Shown here: piece by piece, positions 25,913 to 34,954 of the stretch
How the letters are laid out: each line of letters starts with the position of its first letter
Numbering within the stretch: position 1 is the stretch's first letter
Source: Cryobacterium algoricola
Lineage (GTDB): Bacteria; Actinomycetota; Actinomycetes; Actinomycetales; Microbacteriaceae
Length of the DNA stretch: 64,000 nt
Assembly (NCBI RefSeq): GCF_004402485.1
Contig: NZ_SOFG01000024.1
Coordinates: forward strand, 186,001-250,000
Direction: 5' to 3'
The notes under the pieces: model-generated
The model's input: only the letters and a program-made list of their open reading frames with translations
What the model was told of the DNA's origin: nothing
Database searches by the model: none
Program-made: the position numbers and the translations under genes

Positions 25913-27576
25913 CGGGCCGCCGCCGCCGCCGCGGGGACCTCGGCGGGGTAGCCGGCCGGCTGCCCCGCGAGGGTGCGGCCGATCAGGTAGCCCATCGTCA
26001 TCAGGGGTCCGAGGGTCGCGCCGGCGCCGGGGTAGCCGGCCCCGTAGGCGCTCTCCGCGATGTTCCCCGCCGCGAAGAGCCCCGCGATCGGGTCGCCGTC
26101 CACGTCCTGGACGCGGCCGACGGCATCCGTCGATACCCCGCCGCTGGTGCCGAAGGCGCCGTTCACGACCGCGAGCGCGTAGAACGGCCCGGTGGTGAGC
26201 GGGGCGAGGCTCGGGTTGGGGAAGACGTTCGCCGCGTCGCCCCAGTAGGTGTCGTAGCGGCTGCCGCCCCTGCCGAAGTCGGGGTCCTGGCCGAGCTCGG
26301 CATTGTGGTTGAAGCGGCCGACCGTGTCCGCGAGCGCGGCAGGGTCGACGCCGATGCGCGCGGCGAGGTCGGCCAGGGTGGCGCCTTCGAGCAGCCAGGC
26401 CGGCGTCGGTTGTCCGGCGCGGTGGCTCAGGACGCCGTAACGCTCGAGGAAGGCGTGGTCGAAGACGACGTGGGCCGGGGTGTTCAGTGGGGCATTGGCC
26501 GCCGGGTCCCAGGAATGCAGCGAGCGGGCGAGGTCGTTGTAATTCTGGGATTCGTTCGCGAAACGGCGCCCGTGCTGGTTGACCATGATCGAGCCGGGCC
26601 CCTGGCGTTCGAAGCGGAGCAGGGTGCCGACCTGCTCGCCGTCGCGGAGATCCCCGGGGATGACCGACATCGGCGCCCACCAGGCCTCACGGGTCCCGCC
26701 GGTCCGCGCACCGAGGCGCTGGGCCATCCGGAGGCCGTCTCCGGTGTTCGACGGGGGAGAGCAGACGACATGCAGCCGGGTCTGGAGCAACCCGTCGGCG
26801 AGCCGCTTGTCCCATTCGAAGCCGCCGCTGGCGAGCACGACGCCGTCGTTCGCGTGGAAGGTGCGTCCGTCGACGACGACGCCCGTGACCCGGCCGTCGA
26901 CGACGACGAGCCGTTCGGCGCGGGCCTCGACGGCGAGGGTCACGTCGTTCCCGAGGCAGGAGGCGAGCAGCATGCTGACGAGCGCCTGCCCCTTGGCGAC
27001 GAGGCCGGCCGTCTCCCGCGCAGCGAGCTCGGCCCAGGGAAAGTGCGTGAAGGCGCCCCAGTTCTCGTACTCCTGCATCGTGAACGGCGCCCGGCCGTCG
27101 GTGCGTACGTGCGCCCGCAGCGGGCCGAGCGCGGCGGCGGCGTCGTAGAGCGCGGGTTCGACCGTGCGTCCGCCGTCGAGGGCGCCGTCGAGGTCCATCC
27201 GGTAGTCCGGGAAGTTGTCGAGCAGCAGGAAGGCCACGTCGAGCTCGCGTTCGAGGTAGCGCAGCATGTCGTCGCCGCGGGTGATGGCGGCATCGAACAG
27301 GTCGTCCCGGCCTCTGCCCCGGGAGACGGCCCGGACATAGCGGGCAGCGTCCGCAGGAGAATCGTCGATTCCGGCCGCACGGGCGAGGTGGTTGGCGGCG
27401 ACCCAGAGCATCCCGCCCGACACCGCCGACGTGCCGCCGAGCAGGGCCGACTTCTCGACGACCAGAACGCTCTTGCCTTCGTTGGCCGCCGTCGCCGCGG
27501 CCGCGAGCGCCGCGGCGCCGGACCCCACCACCACGACATCGAATCGGTCCTGCGGCTTGCCCTGGAGAATTCGCAT
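25909..27576 (-). CDS. KstD-type FAD-dependent dehydrogenase (ketone desaturase)
   Basis: This 555-residue flavoprotein has an N-terminal FAD-binding segment (VVVVGSGAAALAAAATAA, then EKSALLGGTSAVSGG) and a C-terminal block GPFYALAVVNGAFGTSGGV...LFAAGNIAES...YPGAGATLGP, which matches 3-ketosteroid delta1-dehydrogenases, including the catalytic-type Tyr in GPFYA and the YPGAGATxGP motif. The family inserts double bonds next to a ring ketone. It heads an operon with a Dabb protein, an SDR and an MHS transporter. Since no steroid genes are near but pobA-pca is, 4-oxocyclohexanecarboxylate desaturation toward 4-hydroxybenzoate is more likely than steroid oxidation; this is inference. ATG 27576 has GGGAGTGGG upstream; the open frame beyond it is not coding. 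Confidence 0.82.
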   Translation of the reverse strand: MRILQGKPQDRFDVVVVGSGAAALAAAATAANEGKSVLVVEKSALLGGTSAVSGGMLWVAANHLARAAGIDDSPADAARYVRAVSRGRGRDDLFDAAITRGDDMLRYLERELDVAFLLLDNFPDYRMDLDGALDGGRTVEPALYDAAAALGPLRAHVRTDGRAPFTMQEYENWGAFTHFPWAELAARETAGLVAKGQALVSMLLASCLGNDVTLAVEARAERLVVVDGRVTGVVVDGRTFHANDGVVLASGGFEWDKRLADGLLQTRLHVVCSPPSNTGDGLRMAQRLGARTGGTREAWWAPMSVIPGDLRDGEQVGTLLRFERQGPGSIMVNQHGRRFANESQNYNDLARSLHSWDPAANAPLNTPAHVVFDHAFLERYGVLSHRAGQPTPAWLLEGATLADLAARIGVDPAALADTVGRFNHNAELGQDPDFGRGGSRYDTYWGDAANVFPNPSLAPLTTGPFYALAVVNGAFGTSGGVSTDAVGRVQDVDGDPIAGLFAAGNIAESAYGAGYPGAGATLGPLMTMGYLIGRTLAGQPAGYPAEVPAAAAAAR

Positions 27577-27605
27577 CGAATCCCACTCCCGTCGTCGTTG
27601 ACACA

Positions 27606-27633
27606 AGAATTTTGCGTTTCTGAAGACTGTCAA
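27606..27633 (-). promoter_or_regulatory. Promoter of the KstD-SDR-MHS operon
   Basis: On the minus strand TTGACA (27633-27628) is a perfect -35, followed after 16 bp by AATTCT (27611-27606). The leader to ATG 27576 would be about 25 nt and contains the ribosome site. Confidence 0.55.
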
Positions 27634-27656
27634 CGGTCGGGCTCGCTCATCGTGCC

Positions 27657-27675
27657 CCTCCCATTCAATGGGAGG
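27657..27675. promoter_or_regulatory. Probable IclR operator of the catabolic operon
   Basis: CCTCCCATTCAATGGGAGG is a perfect 9-1-9 palindrome 23 bp upstream of the -35 box of the operon promoter, a position that suits an activator. The adjacent gene encodes an IclR regulator. It resembles the palindrome at 29401 before pobA. Confidence 0.6.
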
Positions 27676-27719
27676 AAAACTCTCCGGGGGACCGGGCCCG
27701 GTGACCCGGGGCGTCCCGG

Positions 27720-28511
27720 TCAGACGGCCCGCGGCATCCGGCTTGTTCCGCCACGCGGCCGGTCGGCGCCGAGGGCCCGGGAGATGCCGTGCGCCGCGGT
27801 CTTCAGCGCGGGGACGGTCGCGCGCAGGTCCTCCTCGCCTAACGGGACGATCACGTTCAGTGCAGCGATCACCCGGTCGCCCCGTTCGAACACCGGAACG
27901 GCGATCCCGGTCGTGTCCGGAACGATGATCCCGGGCACGGAGGCATGGCCGAGCTGCCTGATCCCGGCCAGCAGCCGACGCAGTGCCGCAGGTTCGGTGA
28001 CGGTGTGTTCCGTGTAGCGCACGAGCTCCCGGCCGAGCACATCGTCCTGGAATTCCGGCGGGGAATACGCCAGCAACACGAGGCCGGACGAACACGCGTG
28101 GATCGGCAGCCGACCGGCGATCTGGGTGATGTTCACCGCTGACCCGCGGGTCGTGAGCCGCTCGATGTAGAGCACGTTCTCGCTGTCGAGCAGGCTCAGG
28201 GTCGTGTGCTGCTGCACGACGGCCTGCACGTCTTCCATGAAGGGCAGCGCGATTTCGCGCAGGTCCGTGGTGCGGGACCCCCGGGAGGCGAGTTCCCACA
28301 GCCGGATGCCGAGGCGCACTTCTCCGTCCGCGTCGCGTTCGAGGAGTCGTTCGTCGAGGAGCTGAAGGACGAGACGGTGGGTCGTTGCAAGCGGCATGCC
28401 GACCCGTCGCGACAACGTGGAGATCGTCATGGACGAGCGATGCGAACCGAAGGCGTCCAGAATCGTTACGAGCCGGGACAGCAGGGAGTCGCCGGAGCGT
28501 GAATTCGCCAT
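27720..28511 (-). CDS. IclR-family regulator, upstream of the KstD operon
   Basis: This 263-residue protein has an N-terminal winged helix (LLSRLVTILDAFGS, TISTLSRRVGMPLATTHRLVLQL) and an IclR effector domain (IAGRLPIHACSSGLVLLAYSP, GIAVPVFERGDRVIAALNVIVPLG). It precedes the flavoprotein operon on the same strand by 143 nt, with a palindrome in the gap. TACTGT lies 6 nt before the ATG, suggesting leaderless expression. It faces a second IclR gene across 51 bp. Such regulators commonly control aromatic-acid catabolism. Confidence 0.87.
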   Translation of the reverse strand: MANSRSGDSLLSRLVTILDAFGSHRSSMTISTLSRRVGMPLATTHRLVLQLLDERLLERDADGEVRLGIRLWELASRGSRTTDLREIALPFMEDVQAVVQQHTTLSLLDSENVLYIERLTTRGSAVNITQIAGRLPIHACSSGLVLLAYSPPEFQDDVLGRELVRYTEHTVTEPAALRRLLAGIRQLGHASVPGIIVPDTTGIAVPVFERGDRVIAALNVIVPLGEEDLRATVPALKTAAHGISRALGADRPRGGTSRMPRAV

Positions 28512-28562
28512 GGCCCCACAGTATGCTCCCCGCCGGTGTGGGGGGCGAGTAGCGTGGTGCTG

Positions 28563-29372
28563 ATGTCAGGGAAGCCCGCACAGTCGAGGGGAACCGAGGG
28601 CGCTGCGGCGTTCCCGGTCGATGACCGCGGTGTGGCCGCGCGGCTTTTCGCCATCCTCGACGCGTTCACCGCGCCGCCGGCGAGTTCGCTCACCCTCACC
28701 GCGATCGCGCAGCGCACCGGGATCCCGCTGACGACGGTGCACCGCCTCGTCGGAGAGTGGACGAGCTGGGGCGGCCTCGCCCGCCAGGAGGACGGCCGGT
28801 ACGCGCTCGGGATGCGGTTGTGGGAGGTCGGCGTGCAGACGCCGACGGCGCGGAACCTCCGCACGATCGCCCTGCCCTATCTGGAAGACCTGTACGAGTC
28901 GACCCATGAGCACGTGCACCTCGCCATCCTCGACGGAGGCGACGCCCTCTACCTCGAGAAGCTGTCCGGCCACCAGGCCGTGCGGGTGATCTCCCGCGTG
29001 GGAGGCCGCCTGCCGCTGCACGCGACCGGGGTCGGCCTCGTCCTGCTGGCCAACGCGTCGAACGAGGTGATCCAGGAGTACCTGGCGGGACCGTTGCCGC
29101 GTTTCCTGCCGCAGACGGTGACCGACCCCGAGGAGTTGCGGCGGCGCCTGGCCGGCATCCGCAGCCAGGGCATCGCCCGCATGTCCGAGGAGATGACGGC
29201 CGGGTCGAGTTCGATCGCGGCGCCGATCAGGGACAGAACCGGGCAGGTGGTTGCGGCCGTGTCGATCGTCACGCGCACAACACCCCGGCCAAGCCCCGAG
29301 CAGGAACAGGCCGTGCGCGTTGCGGCCCACGGGGTGGGCAGGGCGCTCGGGTACCGCCGCGCCACGGGCTGA
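28563..29372 (+). CDS. IclR-family regulator, upstream of pobA
   Basis: From ATG 28563 the protein has 269 residues, with a winged helix (RLFAILDAFTAPPAS, TLTAIAQRTGIPLTTVHRLVGEW) and an effector domain (VGGRLPLHATGVGLVLLANAS, SIAAPIRDRTGQVVAAVSIV). An in-frame GTG at 28536 is possible but TAGCGT 7 nt before the ATG favours a leaderless start there. It lies 115 nt before pobA on the same strand, with a palindrome at 29401-29416 in the gap, so it is the likely regulator of the pobA-pca operon (PobR/PcaR role). Confidence 0.87.
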   Translation: MSGKPAQSRGTEGAAAFPVDDRGVAARLFAILDAFTAPPASSLTLTAIAQRTGIPLTTVHRLVGEWTSWGGLARQEDGRYALGMRLWEVGVQTPTARNLRTIALPYLEDLYESTHEHVHLAILDGGDALYLEKLSGHQAVRVISRVGGRLPLHATGVGLVLLANASNEVIQEYLAGPLPRFLPQTVTDPEELRRRLAGIRSQGIARMSEEMTAGSSSIAAPIRDRTGQVVAAVSIVTRTTPRPSPEQEQAVRVAAHGVGRALGYRRATG

Positions 29373-29400
29373 GCCGAGGCTGGGCATCCGCCGGACGGTC

Positions 29401-29416
29401 TTTCACTCAGTGGAAA
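29401..29416. promoter_or_regulatory. Probable IclR operator upstream of pobA
   Basis: TTTCACTCAGTGGAAA is an odd palindrome centred on C (one internal mismatch), 20 bp upstream of a TTGATT (29437-29442) that could be the -35 box. Its core CA(C/T)TCA(G/A)TGG matches the palindrome at 27657, which has the same position relative to its own promoter. Confidence 0.55.
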
Positions 29417-29487
29417 CCACCACCTCGGGGGTGCCGTTGATTCCGCAAGATGGTGCGATCACCTGTCATCGTCGCTAGGAGAACCCC

Positions 29488-30669
29488 GTGTCCCCAGAAA
29501 ACACCCGTGTCGCCATCATCGGCGCAGGTCCCGCCGGTCTTCTCCTCAGCTGGGCGCTGCGGGACGCCGGCATCGACTCGATCGTGGTCGAGAACCGCTC
29601 CCAGGACTACGTGCTCGCCCGGATCCGGGCCGGCGTGCTCGAACAGAGCGCCGTCGAGACCCTCACCCGGCTGGGGCTCGGCGAGCGCATCCGGACGGAG
29701 GGCCTCGAACACGACGGCATCTACCTGCAGTTCCGGGGCGAGCGCCACCACGTCGACTTCCAGGAGCTCATCGGCCGCAGCGTCACGGTCTACGGCCAGC
29801 AAGAGGTCGTGAAAGACCTGATCAACGCGCATACCAGTGCCGGATCCACGATCTACTACGAGGCGGCGGATGTCGCGGTGCACGACCTCGAGTCGAGCGC
29901 ACCCCGGGTGACGTTCACCCACGCGGGGGAGGCACACACGATCGCGGCGGACTTCGTCGTCGGCGCAGACGGCTTCCACGGCGTCTGTCGCGCCAGCATC
30001 CCCCGCGAAGCCATCACGCTCTACGACCGGAGCTACCCGTACGCCTGGCTCGGGATCCTCGCGAACGTGGCGCCGTCGACCGACGAGCTGATCTACGCGC
30101 TGCACGAGGACGGCTTCGCCATGCACTCGATGCGTTCGCCGCACGTCTCCCGGCTCTACCTGCAGGTCGACACCGCAGACTCGCTCGAGCAGTGGCCCGA
30201 CGAACGGATCTGGGAGACCCTGCACGCTCGCCTCGGCGTGCCGGGCTGGACCCTCCAGGAGGGCGAGATCACCGACAAGTCGATCACGCCGATGCGCAGC
30301 TTCGTGGCCTCCCGCCTCGCGTACGGCAGCCTCTTCCTCGCGGGGGATGCCGGACACATCGTGCCGCCGACCGGGGCCAAGGGACTCAACTCCGCCATCG
30401 CCGACGTCACGATGCTCGCCGCAGCCCTCGCCGCCCACTACGCGGACGACGACGCCCTCCTCTCCGGTTACGGCGAGGCGGCGCTCCGTCGCCAGTGGCG
30501 CGTGCAGCAGTTCTCGCAGTGGATGACCGACCTGCTGCACCGCAACCGCACCGACCTGCAGACGATGGAGTTCGACTACCAGAGCCAGCTCGGCCGCCTC
30601 GACTACGTCACCGGCTCGGTCCATGCCCAGCGCGAACTCGCCGAGCAGTACTCCGGCCTGCCGTTCTAG
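29488..30669 (+). CDS. pobA: 4-Hydroxybenzoate 3-monooxygenase
   Basis: PobA hydroxylates 4-hydroxybenzoate to protocatechuate using FAD and NAD(P)H. The 393-residue protein has the dinucleotide motif GAGPAG (residues 12-17), the DG motif in VVGADGFHGVCR, and GD in LFLAGDAGHIVPPTGAKGLN. ARIRAGVLEQ and YGQQEVVKDL are typical substrate-site segments of this enzyme. The start is GTG with TAGGAG at good spacing. It is the first gene of the pca operon; pcaH follows after 30 nt. Confidence 0.95.
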   Translation: MSPENTRVAIIGAGPAGLLLSWALRDAGIDSIVVENRSQDYVLARIRAGVLEQSAVETLTRLGLGERIRTEGLEHDGIYLQFRGERHHVDFQELIGRSVTVYGQQEVVKDLINAHTSAGSTIYYEAADVAVHDLESSAPRVTFTHAGEAHTIAADFVVGADGFHGVCRASIPREAITLYDRSYPYAWLGILANVAPSTDELIYALHEDGFAMHSMRSPHVSRLYLQVDTADSLEQWPDERIWETLHARLGVPGWTLQEGEITDKSITPMRSFVASRLAYGSLFLAGDAGHIVPPTGAKGLNSAIADVTMLAAALAAHYADDDALLSGYGEAALRRQWRVQQFSQWMTDLLHRNRTDLQTMEFDYQSQLGRLDYVTGSVHAQRELAEQYSGLPF

Positions 30670-30699
30670 CCCCCATTCTCCCGAGAGGAATCATCGACA

Positions 30700-31470
30700 A
30701 TGACCACGTCACAACACGAGATCTCCGCAGAGATGCAGGCCATCGAGGCGGATGCCCGTGCCCTCGTTGCAGAGGGCAACGCCCCTGAGCTGCACCCGCG
30801 TCGCGACTACCCGCCTTATCGCAGCTCGATCCTGCGGCACCCGACCCACGAGCTCGTGCGGGCGGACCCGGAGGAGATCGAACGGCACTCGCCGGCCTTC
30901 GGGCACAGCGACGTCAGCCCGCTCGAGAGCGACCTGACCATCCAACACAACGGCGAGCCGCTCGGCGAGCGGATGACGGTGTCCGGGCGGGTGCTCGACG
31001 GCGAGGGTCGCCCGGTGCGGCATCAGCTCGTCGAGGTGTGGCAGGCCAACGCCGGCGGCCGGTACGTGCACAAGCGCGACCAGCACCCGGCCCCGCTCGA
31101 CCCGAACTTCACCGGCGTCGGCCGGGTCATCACCGGCGACAACGGCGAGTACTCGTTCACGACGATCAAACCGGGCCCGTACCCGTGGCGGAATCACCTG
31201 AACGCCTGGCGCCCGGCGCACATCCACTTCTCGCTGTTCGGCACCGCGTTCACCCAGCGACTGATCACCCAGATGTACTTCCCGGGTGATCCGCTCTTCG
31301 CGCTCGACCCGATCTACCAGTCGATCACCGATCCCGCGGCGCGCGCCCGGCTGATCGGCGTGTACGACCACGACCTGAGCGTGCCCGAGTTTTCGCTCGG
31401 CTACCGTTGGGACATCGTGCTCACCGGTCCGAAGTCGACGTGGATGGAAAGCGAAGAAGCCCATGACTGA
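30700..31470 (+). CDS. pcaH: Protocatechuate 3,4-dioxygenase, beta subunit
   Basis: PcaH carries the non-haem Fe(III) that cleaves protocatechuate to 3-carboxy-cis,cis-muconate. All four iron ligands of the family are in place: Tyr122 (GGRYVHKRD), Tyr161 (GPYPW), His174 and His176 (AHIHFS), with the same spacing as the well-studied pseudomonad enzyme. The protein has 256 residues. The coding frame overlaps pcaG by 8 nt. Confidence 0.96.
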   Translation: MTTSQHEISAEMQAIEADARALVAEGNAPELHPRRDYPPYRSSILRHPTHELVRADPEEIERHSPAFGHSDVSPLESDLTIQHNGEPLGERMTVSGRVLDGEGRPVRHQLVEVWQANAGGRYVHKRDQHPAPLDPNFTGVGRVITGDNGEYSFTTIKPGPYPWRNHLNAWRPAHIHFSLFGTAFTQRLITQMYFPGDPLFALDPIYQSITDPAARARLIGVYDHDLSVPEFSLGYRWDIVLTGPKSTWMESEEAHD

Positions 31471-32056
31471 ACCGTCCGCAGCGCCGGAAGCCCGGTACGT
31501 GCAGACCCCCGCGCAGACCGTCGGCCCGTTCTACGGTTTCGCGTTGCCGTACGACGGGGGAGCCGAGCTCGTGCCCGGCCACCACCCGCGGGCGATCCGG
31601 CTGCACGGCACCGTCTTCGATGGTGCAGGGGATCCGGTGCCCGACGCCATCCTCGAAATCTGGCAGGCCGACGAGACCGGAGCCCTGCCGGACGAGCGCG
31701 GCTCCCTCGCCCGCGACGGTTTCGGCTTCACCGGTTTCGGCAGGGCGGCCGTCGACCTCGGCGGCCACTACACCTTCACAACGGTCGAGCCCGGACCGGT
31801 CGCAGGCGGTGCGCCGTACGTGCTCGTCGCCGTGTTCGCGAGGGGGCTCATCCACCACCTGTTCACCCGGGCCTACTTCCCCGGGAATGCGGAGCGGAAC
31901 GCCGCGGATGCCGTGCTCACCGCGGTCCCGGCGGCCCGGCGGCAGACCCTCGTCTGCGTTCCGGAAGGAACCGGGCCGACGGGCGCGGCCTCGTACCGGT
32001 TCGACATCCACCTTCAGGGTGAGAACGAGACCGTGTTCCTGGATTTCGATGCCTGA
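31463..32056 (+). CDS. pcaG: Protocatechuate 3,4-dioxygenase, alpha subunit
   Basis: This 197-residue partner of PcaH shares the dioxygenase fold but lacks the iron ligands. It shows TPAQTVGPFYGFALPY near the start, LEIWQADETGALP, and GLIHHLFTRAYFPG in place of the HIH site. It overlaps pcaH and pcaB by 8 nt each, so the subunits should be made in step. Confidence 0.94.
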   Translation: MTEPSAAPEARYVQTPAQTVGPFYGFALPYDGGAELVPGHHPRAIRLHGTVFDGAGDPVPDAILEIWQADETGALPDERGSLARDGFGFTGFGRAAVDLGGHYTFTTVEPGPVAGGAPYVLVAVFARGLIHHLFTRAYFPGNAERNAADAVLTAVPAARRQTLVCVPEGTGPTGAASYRFDIHLQGENETVFLDFDA

Positions 32057-33581
32057 GCCCGTTCTCGACGCCGGGCTGCTCGCCCCGCTCGCCCACGGCA
32101 GCGAGGCCACCACGCTCACGAGCGACGCCGCCTGGCTGCAGGCGATGGTCGACACCGAGCTCGCCCTGACCCGGGCGCTCGTCGACGCCGCACTCGCCCC
32201 CGAGTGGATGCTTGGCGTGTGCGACACTCTCGCCGACGCCGGTGCGCTCGACCTCGGTGCGATCGCCCGGGAGGGGCGCGGCGGCGGCAACCCCGTGATC
32301 CCGCTCGTGAAGCACCTCGGCCTCGCAGCGGAACGCGTGCGCGCCGGGTCCTCCGATCACATCCACGTCGGAGCCACGAGCCAGGACATCCTCGACACGT
32401 CGGCGATGCTCATCGCCGACCGGGTCTGTGGCGAGCTCGCCGACCGGCTCGGGAACTTCGCCGCCGCGCTCGCCGTGCTCGCGGGGCAGCACCGGAACAC
32501 GATCATGGCCGGCCGTACCCTGGGCCAGCAGGCGTCGCCCACGAGCTTCGGCTTCGTCGCGGCCGGATGGCTGGACGCCGTGCTCACGGCCGCCACCGCC
32601 CTCGCCCGGGTGCGCGCGGCGCTGCCCGCGCAGCTCGGCGGCGCAGTCGGGAACCTCGCGGTGCTCACCGCCATCGCGAACGCCCGGTCCGGGGTCTCTG
32701 GGCCGACGGCATCCGCTTCGGGCACCCCGGCCGTCGACGTCGTCACGGAAAGGTTCGCCGCCCGGCTCGGGCTGCGCCGGCCGCTGCTCAGCTGGCACAC
32801 GGACCGCCTGCCGGTCGTGGAGCTCGGATCCGCGCTCGCCGCGGTGACCGGCGTCGCCGGGGCGTTCGCACTCGACGTGTCCGTGCTGTCCCGCACCGAG
32901 ATCGCCGAGGTGAACGAGCGGCTCGGCGCAGGGCAGGGCGGCTCCAGCGCGATGCCGCACAAGCGCAACCCGGTCACGGCCGTGCTCGTCACCGCCGCAG
33001 CGCGCCAGTCCCCGGCTCTGCTGGGGTCGCTCTACGGCAGCCTGCTGGCAGAGGACCAGCGCCCGAGCGGCGCCTGGCACGCCGAGTGGCAGACGTTGCG
33101 GGACCTCGAGCGGCTCGCGGTGTCCGCGGTCACCGGAGCGGCGGACCTGGCCGGGCGGCTCGACATCCACCCCGGGCGGATGCGGGTCAACCTCGAGTTC
33201 ACTGACGGGCTCGTCTTCAGCGAACGCGTGACCACGCTCCTCGCCGAGGCACTCGGCAGGACCAGGGCCTTCGCGCTCGTGCAGCGCGCCGCGGAGGAGT
33301 CCCATGAGACCCGGCGGCCGCTGCGGGTGACTCTGGGAGGGTTGCTTGCAGCAGAGGGCTCGACCGCGGGCGTGACCGACGCCCTGCGAGCCCAGGCCTG
33401 GGCCGCGTTCGACGCGGACACCGACCTCGGCCAGGGTTCCGCAGCAATCGACCGGGTGCTCGCCCGGTTCCGGGCGCAGTTCGAACCGGACGCGCCTGCA
33501 GAGCCGGAAGCACCCGAACGCCAGGCAGTTCCCGCACAGCAGTCAGTTCCCGCACACCAGTCAAGGACGGATTCCCGATGA
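32049..33581 (+). CDS. pcaB: 3-Carboxy-cis,cis-muconate cycloisomerase
   Basis: PcaB converts the ring-cleavage product to 4-carboxymuconolactone. The 510-residue protein belongs to the fumarase/aspartase superfamily: VGATSQDILDTSAM and the signature GQGGSSAMPHKRNPV. ATG 32049 overlaps pcaG; the same frame is open upstream but not coding. The last 35 residues are a Pro/Gln-rich tail with a short duplicated unit (AVPAQQS/SVPAHQS) beyond the usual family end. Confidence 0.93.
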   Translation: MPEPVLDAGLLAPLAHGSEATTLTSDAAWLQAMVDTELALTRALVDAALAPEWMLGVCDTLADAGALDLGAIAREGRGGGNPVIPLVKHLGLAAERVRAGSSDHIHVGATSQDILDTSAMLIADRVCGELADRLGNFAAALAVLAGQHRNTIMAGRTLGQQASPTSFGFVAAGWLDAVLTAATALARVRAALPAQLGGAVGNLAVLTAIANARSGVSGPTASASGTPAVDVVTERFAARLGLRRPLLSWHTDRLPVVELGSALAAVTGVAGAFALDVSVLSRTEIAEVNERLGAGQGGSSAMPHKRNPVTAVLVTAAARQSPALLGSLYGSLLAEDQRPSGAWHAEWQTLRDLERLAVSAVTGAADLAGRLDIHPGRMRVNLEFTDGLVFSERVTTLLAEALGRTRAFALVQRAAEESHETRRPLRVTLGGLLAAEGSTAGVTDALRAQAWAAFDADTDLGQGSAAIDRVLARFRAQFEPDAPAEPEAPERQAVPAQQSVPAHQSRTDSR

Positions 33582-34933
33582 CCCAGCCTCTCCTTCGCGG
33601 CACGCTGCGCCCCGATCCGGCGGATCCGGCCGGTCCGGTCGGTCCCGCCGGCCGGGCGCCGCTGCTCGTCCTCGGACCCTCGCTCGGCACGACGACGACG
33701 CTCTGGGACGCGGTCGTCGATGCGCTGGGCGCGCCGTCGGCCCCGAATCTCCGGGTGCTCAGCTTCGACCTGCCCGGACACGGGGTCAGCCCGGCCGCGC
33801 GGGAACCGTTCACGGTCGCCGAACTCGCCGACGCGGTGATCGCCCTCGTCGATTCGGCGACGGCCGCCGCTCTCGGTCCGGACGCCGCACCGGAGTCCTT
33901 CCACTACGCCGGGATCTCGCTCGGCGGCGCGGTTGGCCTCGAGCTCGGCATCCGCCACCCGGGACGCCTTCTGAGCCTGAGCGTCGTGTGTTCGGCGGCG
34001 CGGATCGGCACCGCGGAGGGCTGGCACGAACGCGCCGCGCGGATCAGGGCGAGCGGAACGCCGTCGATGGTGATCGGCAGCGCCGAACGCTGGTTCGCCC
34101 CCGGGTTCCTCGAGCGCGATCCCGCGGCGGGCGCCGGAGCGCTGAACCGGCTCCTCGACATCGACGACGAGTCGTACGCGCTCTGTTGCGAGGCGCTCGC
34201 CGGCTTCGACGCGCGCGAGGCGGTCGCCGGCATCCCCCTGCGGATGCTCTGCGTGGCCGGGGAACTCGACCTCGCCACGCCGCGTGCCCTCGTCGCCGAA
34301 CTCGCTGCGGCCGTTCCCGGTGCCCGGTATGCCGAGATCGCCGGAGCCGCCCACCTGCCCTCCCTCGAGCGGCCACGGGAGCTCGCCGGCCTGCTGCTGG
34401 ACCAGCTTATGGAAACGCCACCAGCCCCGCCAGCCGAGCACCCGATCGGGCGACCCAGCGCCCGGGAACCCGCCGCGCGCACGGCGGCAGAGGTGTACTC
34501 CGCGGGCCTGGCCGTGCGTCGGGCCGTGCTGGGCGACACGCACGTGGATGCCGCGACGGCCGCGATCACCCCGGAGACCGCCGACTTCCAGGACTTCATC
34601 ACCCGCTACGCCTGGGGTGAGATCTGGACCAGGCCCGGCCTCGACCGGCGCACCCGCAGCTTCCTCACCCTCGCCTGCCTGATCACCGGGGGCCACGAGC
34701 ACGAGCTCGCGATGCATGTGCGCGCCGCGCTCACCAACGGGCTCAGCCGCGCCGAGATCAGCGAGGCGATGCTGCACACCGCGATCTACGCCGGGGTGCC
34801 TGCCGCGAACTCGGCGCTCTCGATCGCCCGCACGACGTTCGCCGCCCTGGACGAGGAGGCCGCCCTGCCTGCCGAGTGCGCCCCGGATGCCGAGCCCGGC
34901 GCCGACTCGTCCCAGACCCCGTCACGTCCCTGA
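33578..34933 (+). CDS. pcaL: Fused 3-oxoadipate enol-lactonase / 4-carboxymuconolactone decarboxylase
   Basis: One 451-residue chain covers two steps. Residues about 25-290 are an alpha/beta hydrolase (PcaD part) with nucleophile Ser114 in GISLGG, acid in VAGELDLATP and His in AAHLPSLERP. Residues about 310-430 are the PcaC decarboxylase: VRRAVLGDTHVD, TRYAWGEIWTRPGLDRRTRSF, GHEHELAMHVRAALTNGLS and EAMLHTAIYAGVPAA. Such pcaL fusions are known in actinobacteria. It overlaps pcaB by 4 nt (ATGA). Confidence 0.94.
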   Translation: MTQPLLRGTLRPDPADPAGPVGPAGRAPLLVLGPSLGTTTTLWDAVVDALGAPSAPNLRVLSFDLPGHGVSPAAREPFTVAELADAVIALVDSATAAALGPDAAPESFHYAGISLGGAVGLELGIRHPGRLLSLSVVCSAARIGTAEGWHERAARIRASGTPSMVIGSAERWFAPGFLERDPAAGAGALNRLLDIDDESYALCCEALAGFDAREAVAGIPLRMLCVAGELDLATPRALVAELAAAVPGARYAEIAGAAHLPSLERPRELAGLLLDQLMETPPAPPAEHPIGRPSAREPAARTAAEVYSAGLAVRRAVLGDTHVDAATAAITPETADFQDFITRYAWGEIWTRPGLDRRTRSFLTLACLITGGHEHELAMHVRAALTNGLSRAEISEAMLHTAIYAGVPAANSALSIARTTFAALDEEAALPAECAPDAEPGADSSQTPSRP

Positions 34934-34954
34934 ACCGAACCGAAGGACTGCTCC

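Noticed and set aside
24801-27576. Steroid-degradation cluster
   Set aside because: The flavoprotein is KstD-like, but no other steroid genes are present and the neighbours are pobA-pca.
25909-28581. Single 890-residue flavoprotein
   Set aside because: The first 335 codons overlap the IclR gene in another frame and show no homology; the real start is 27576.
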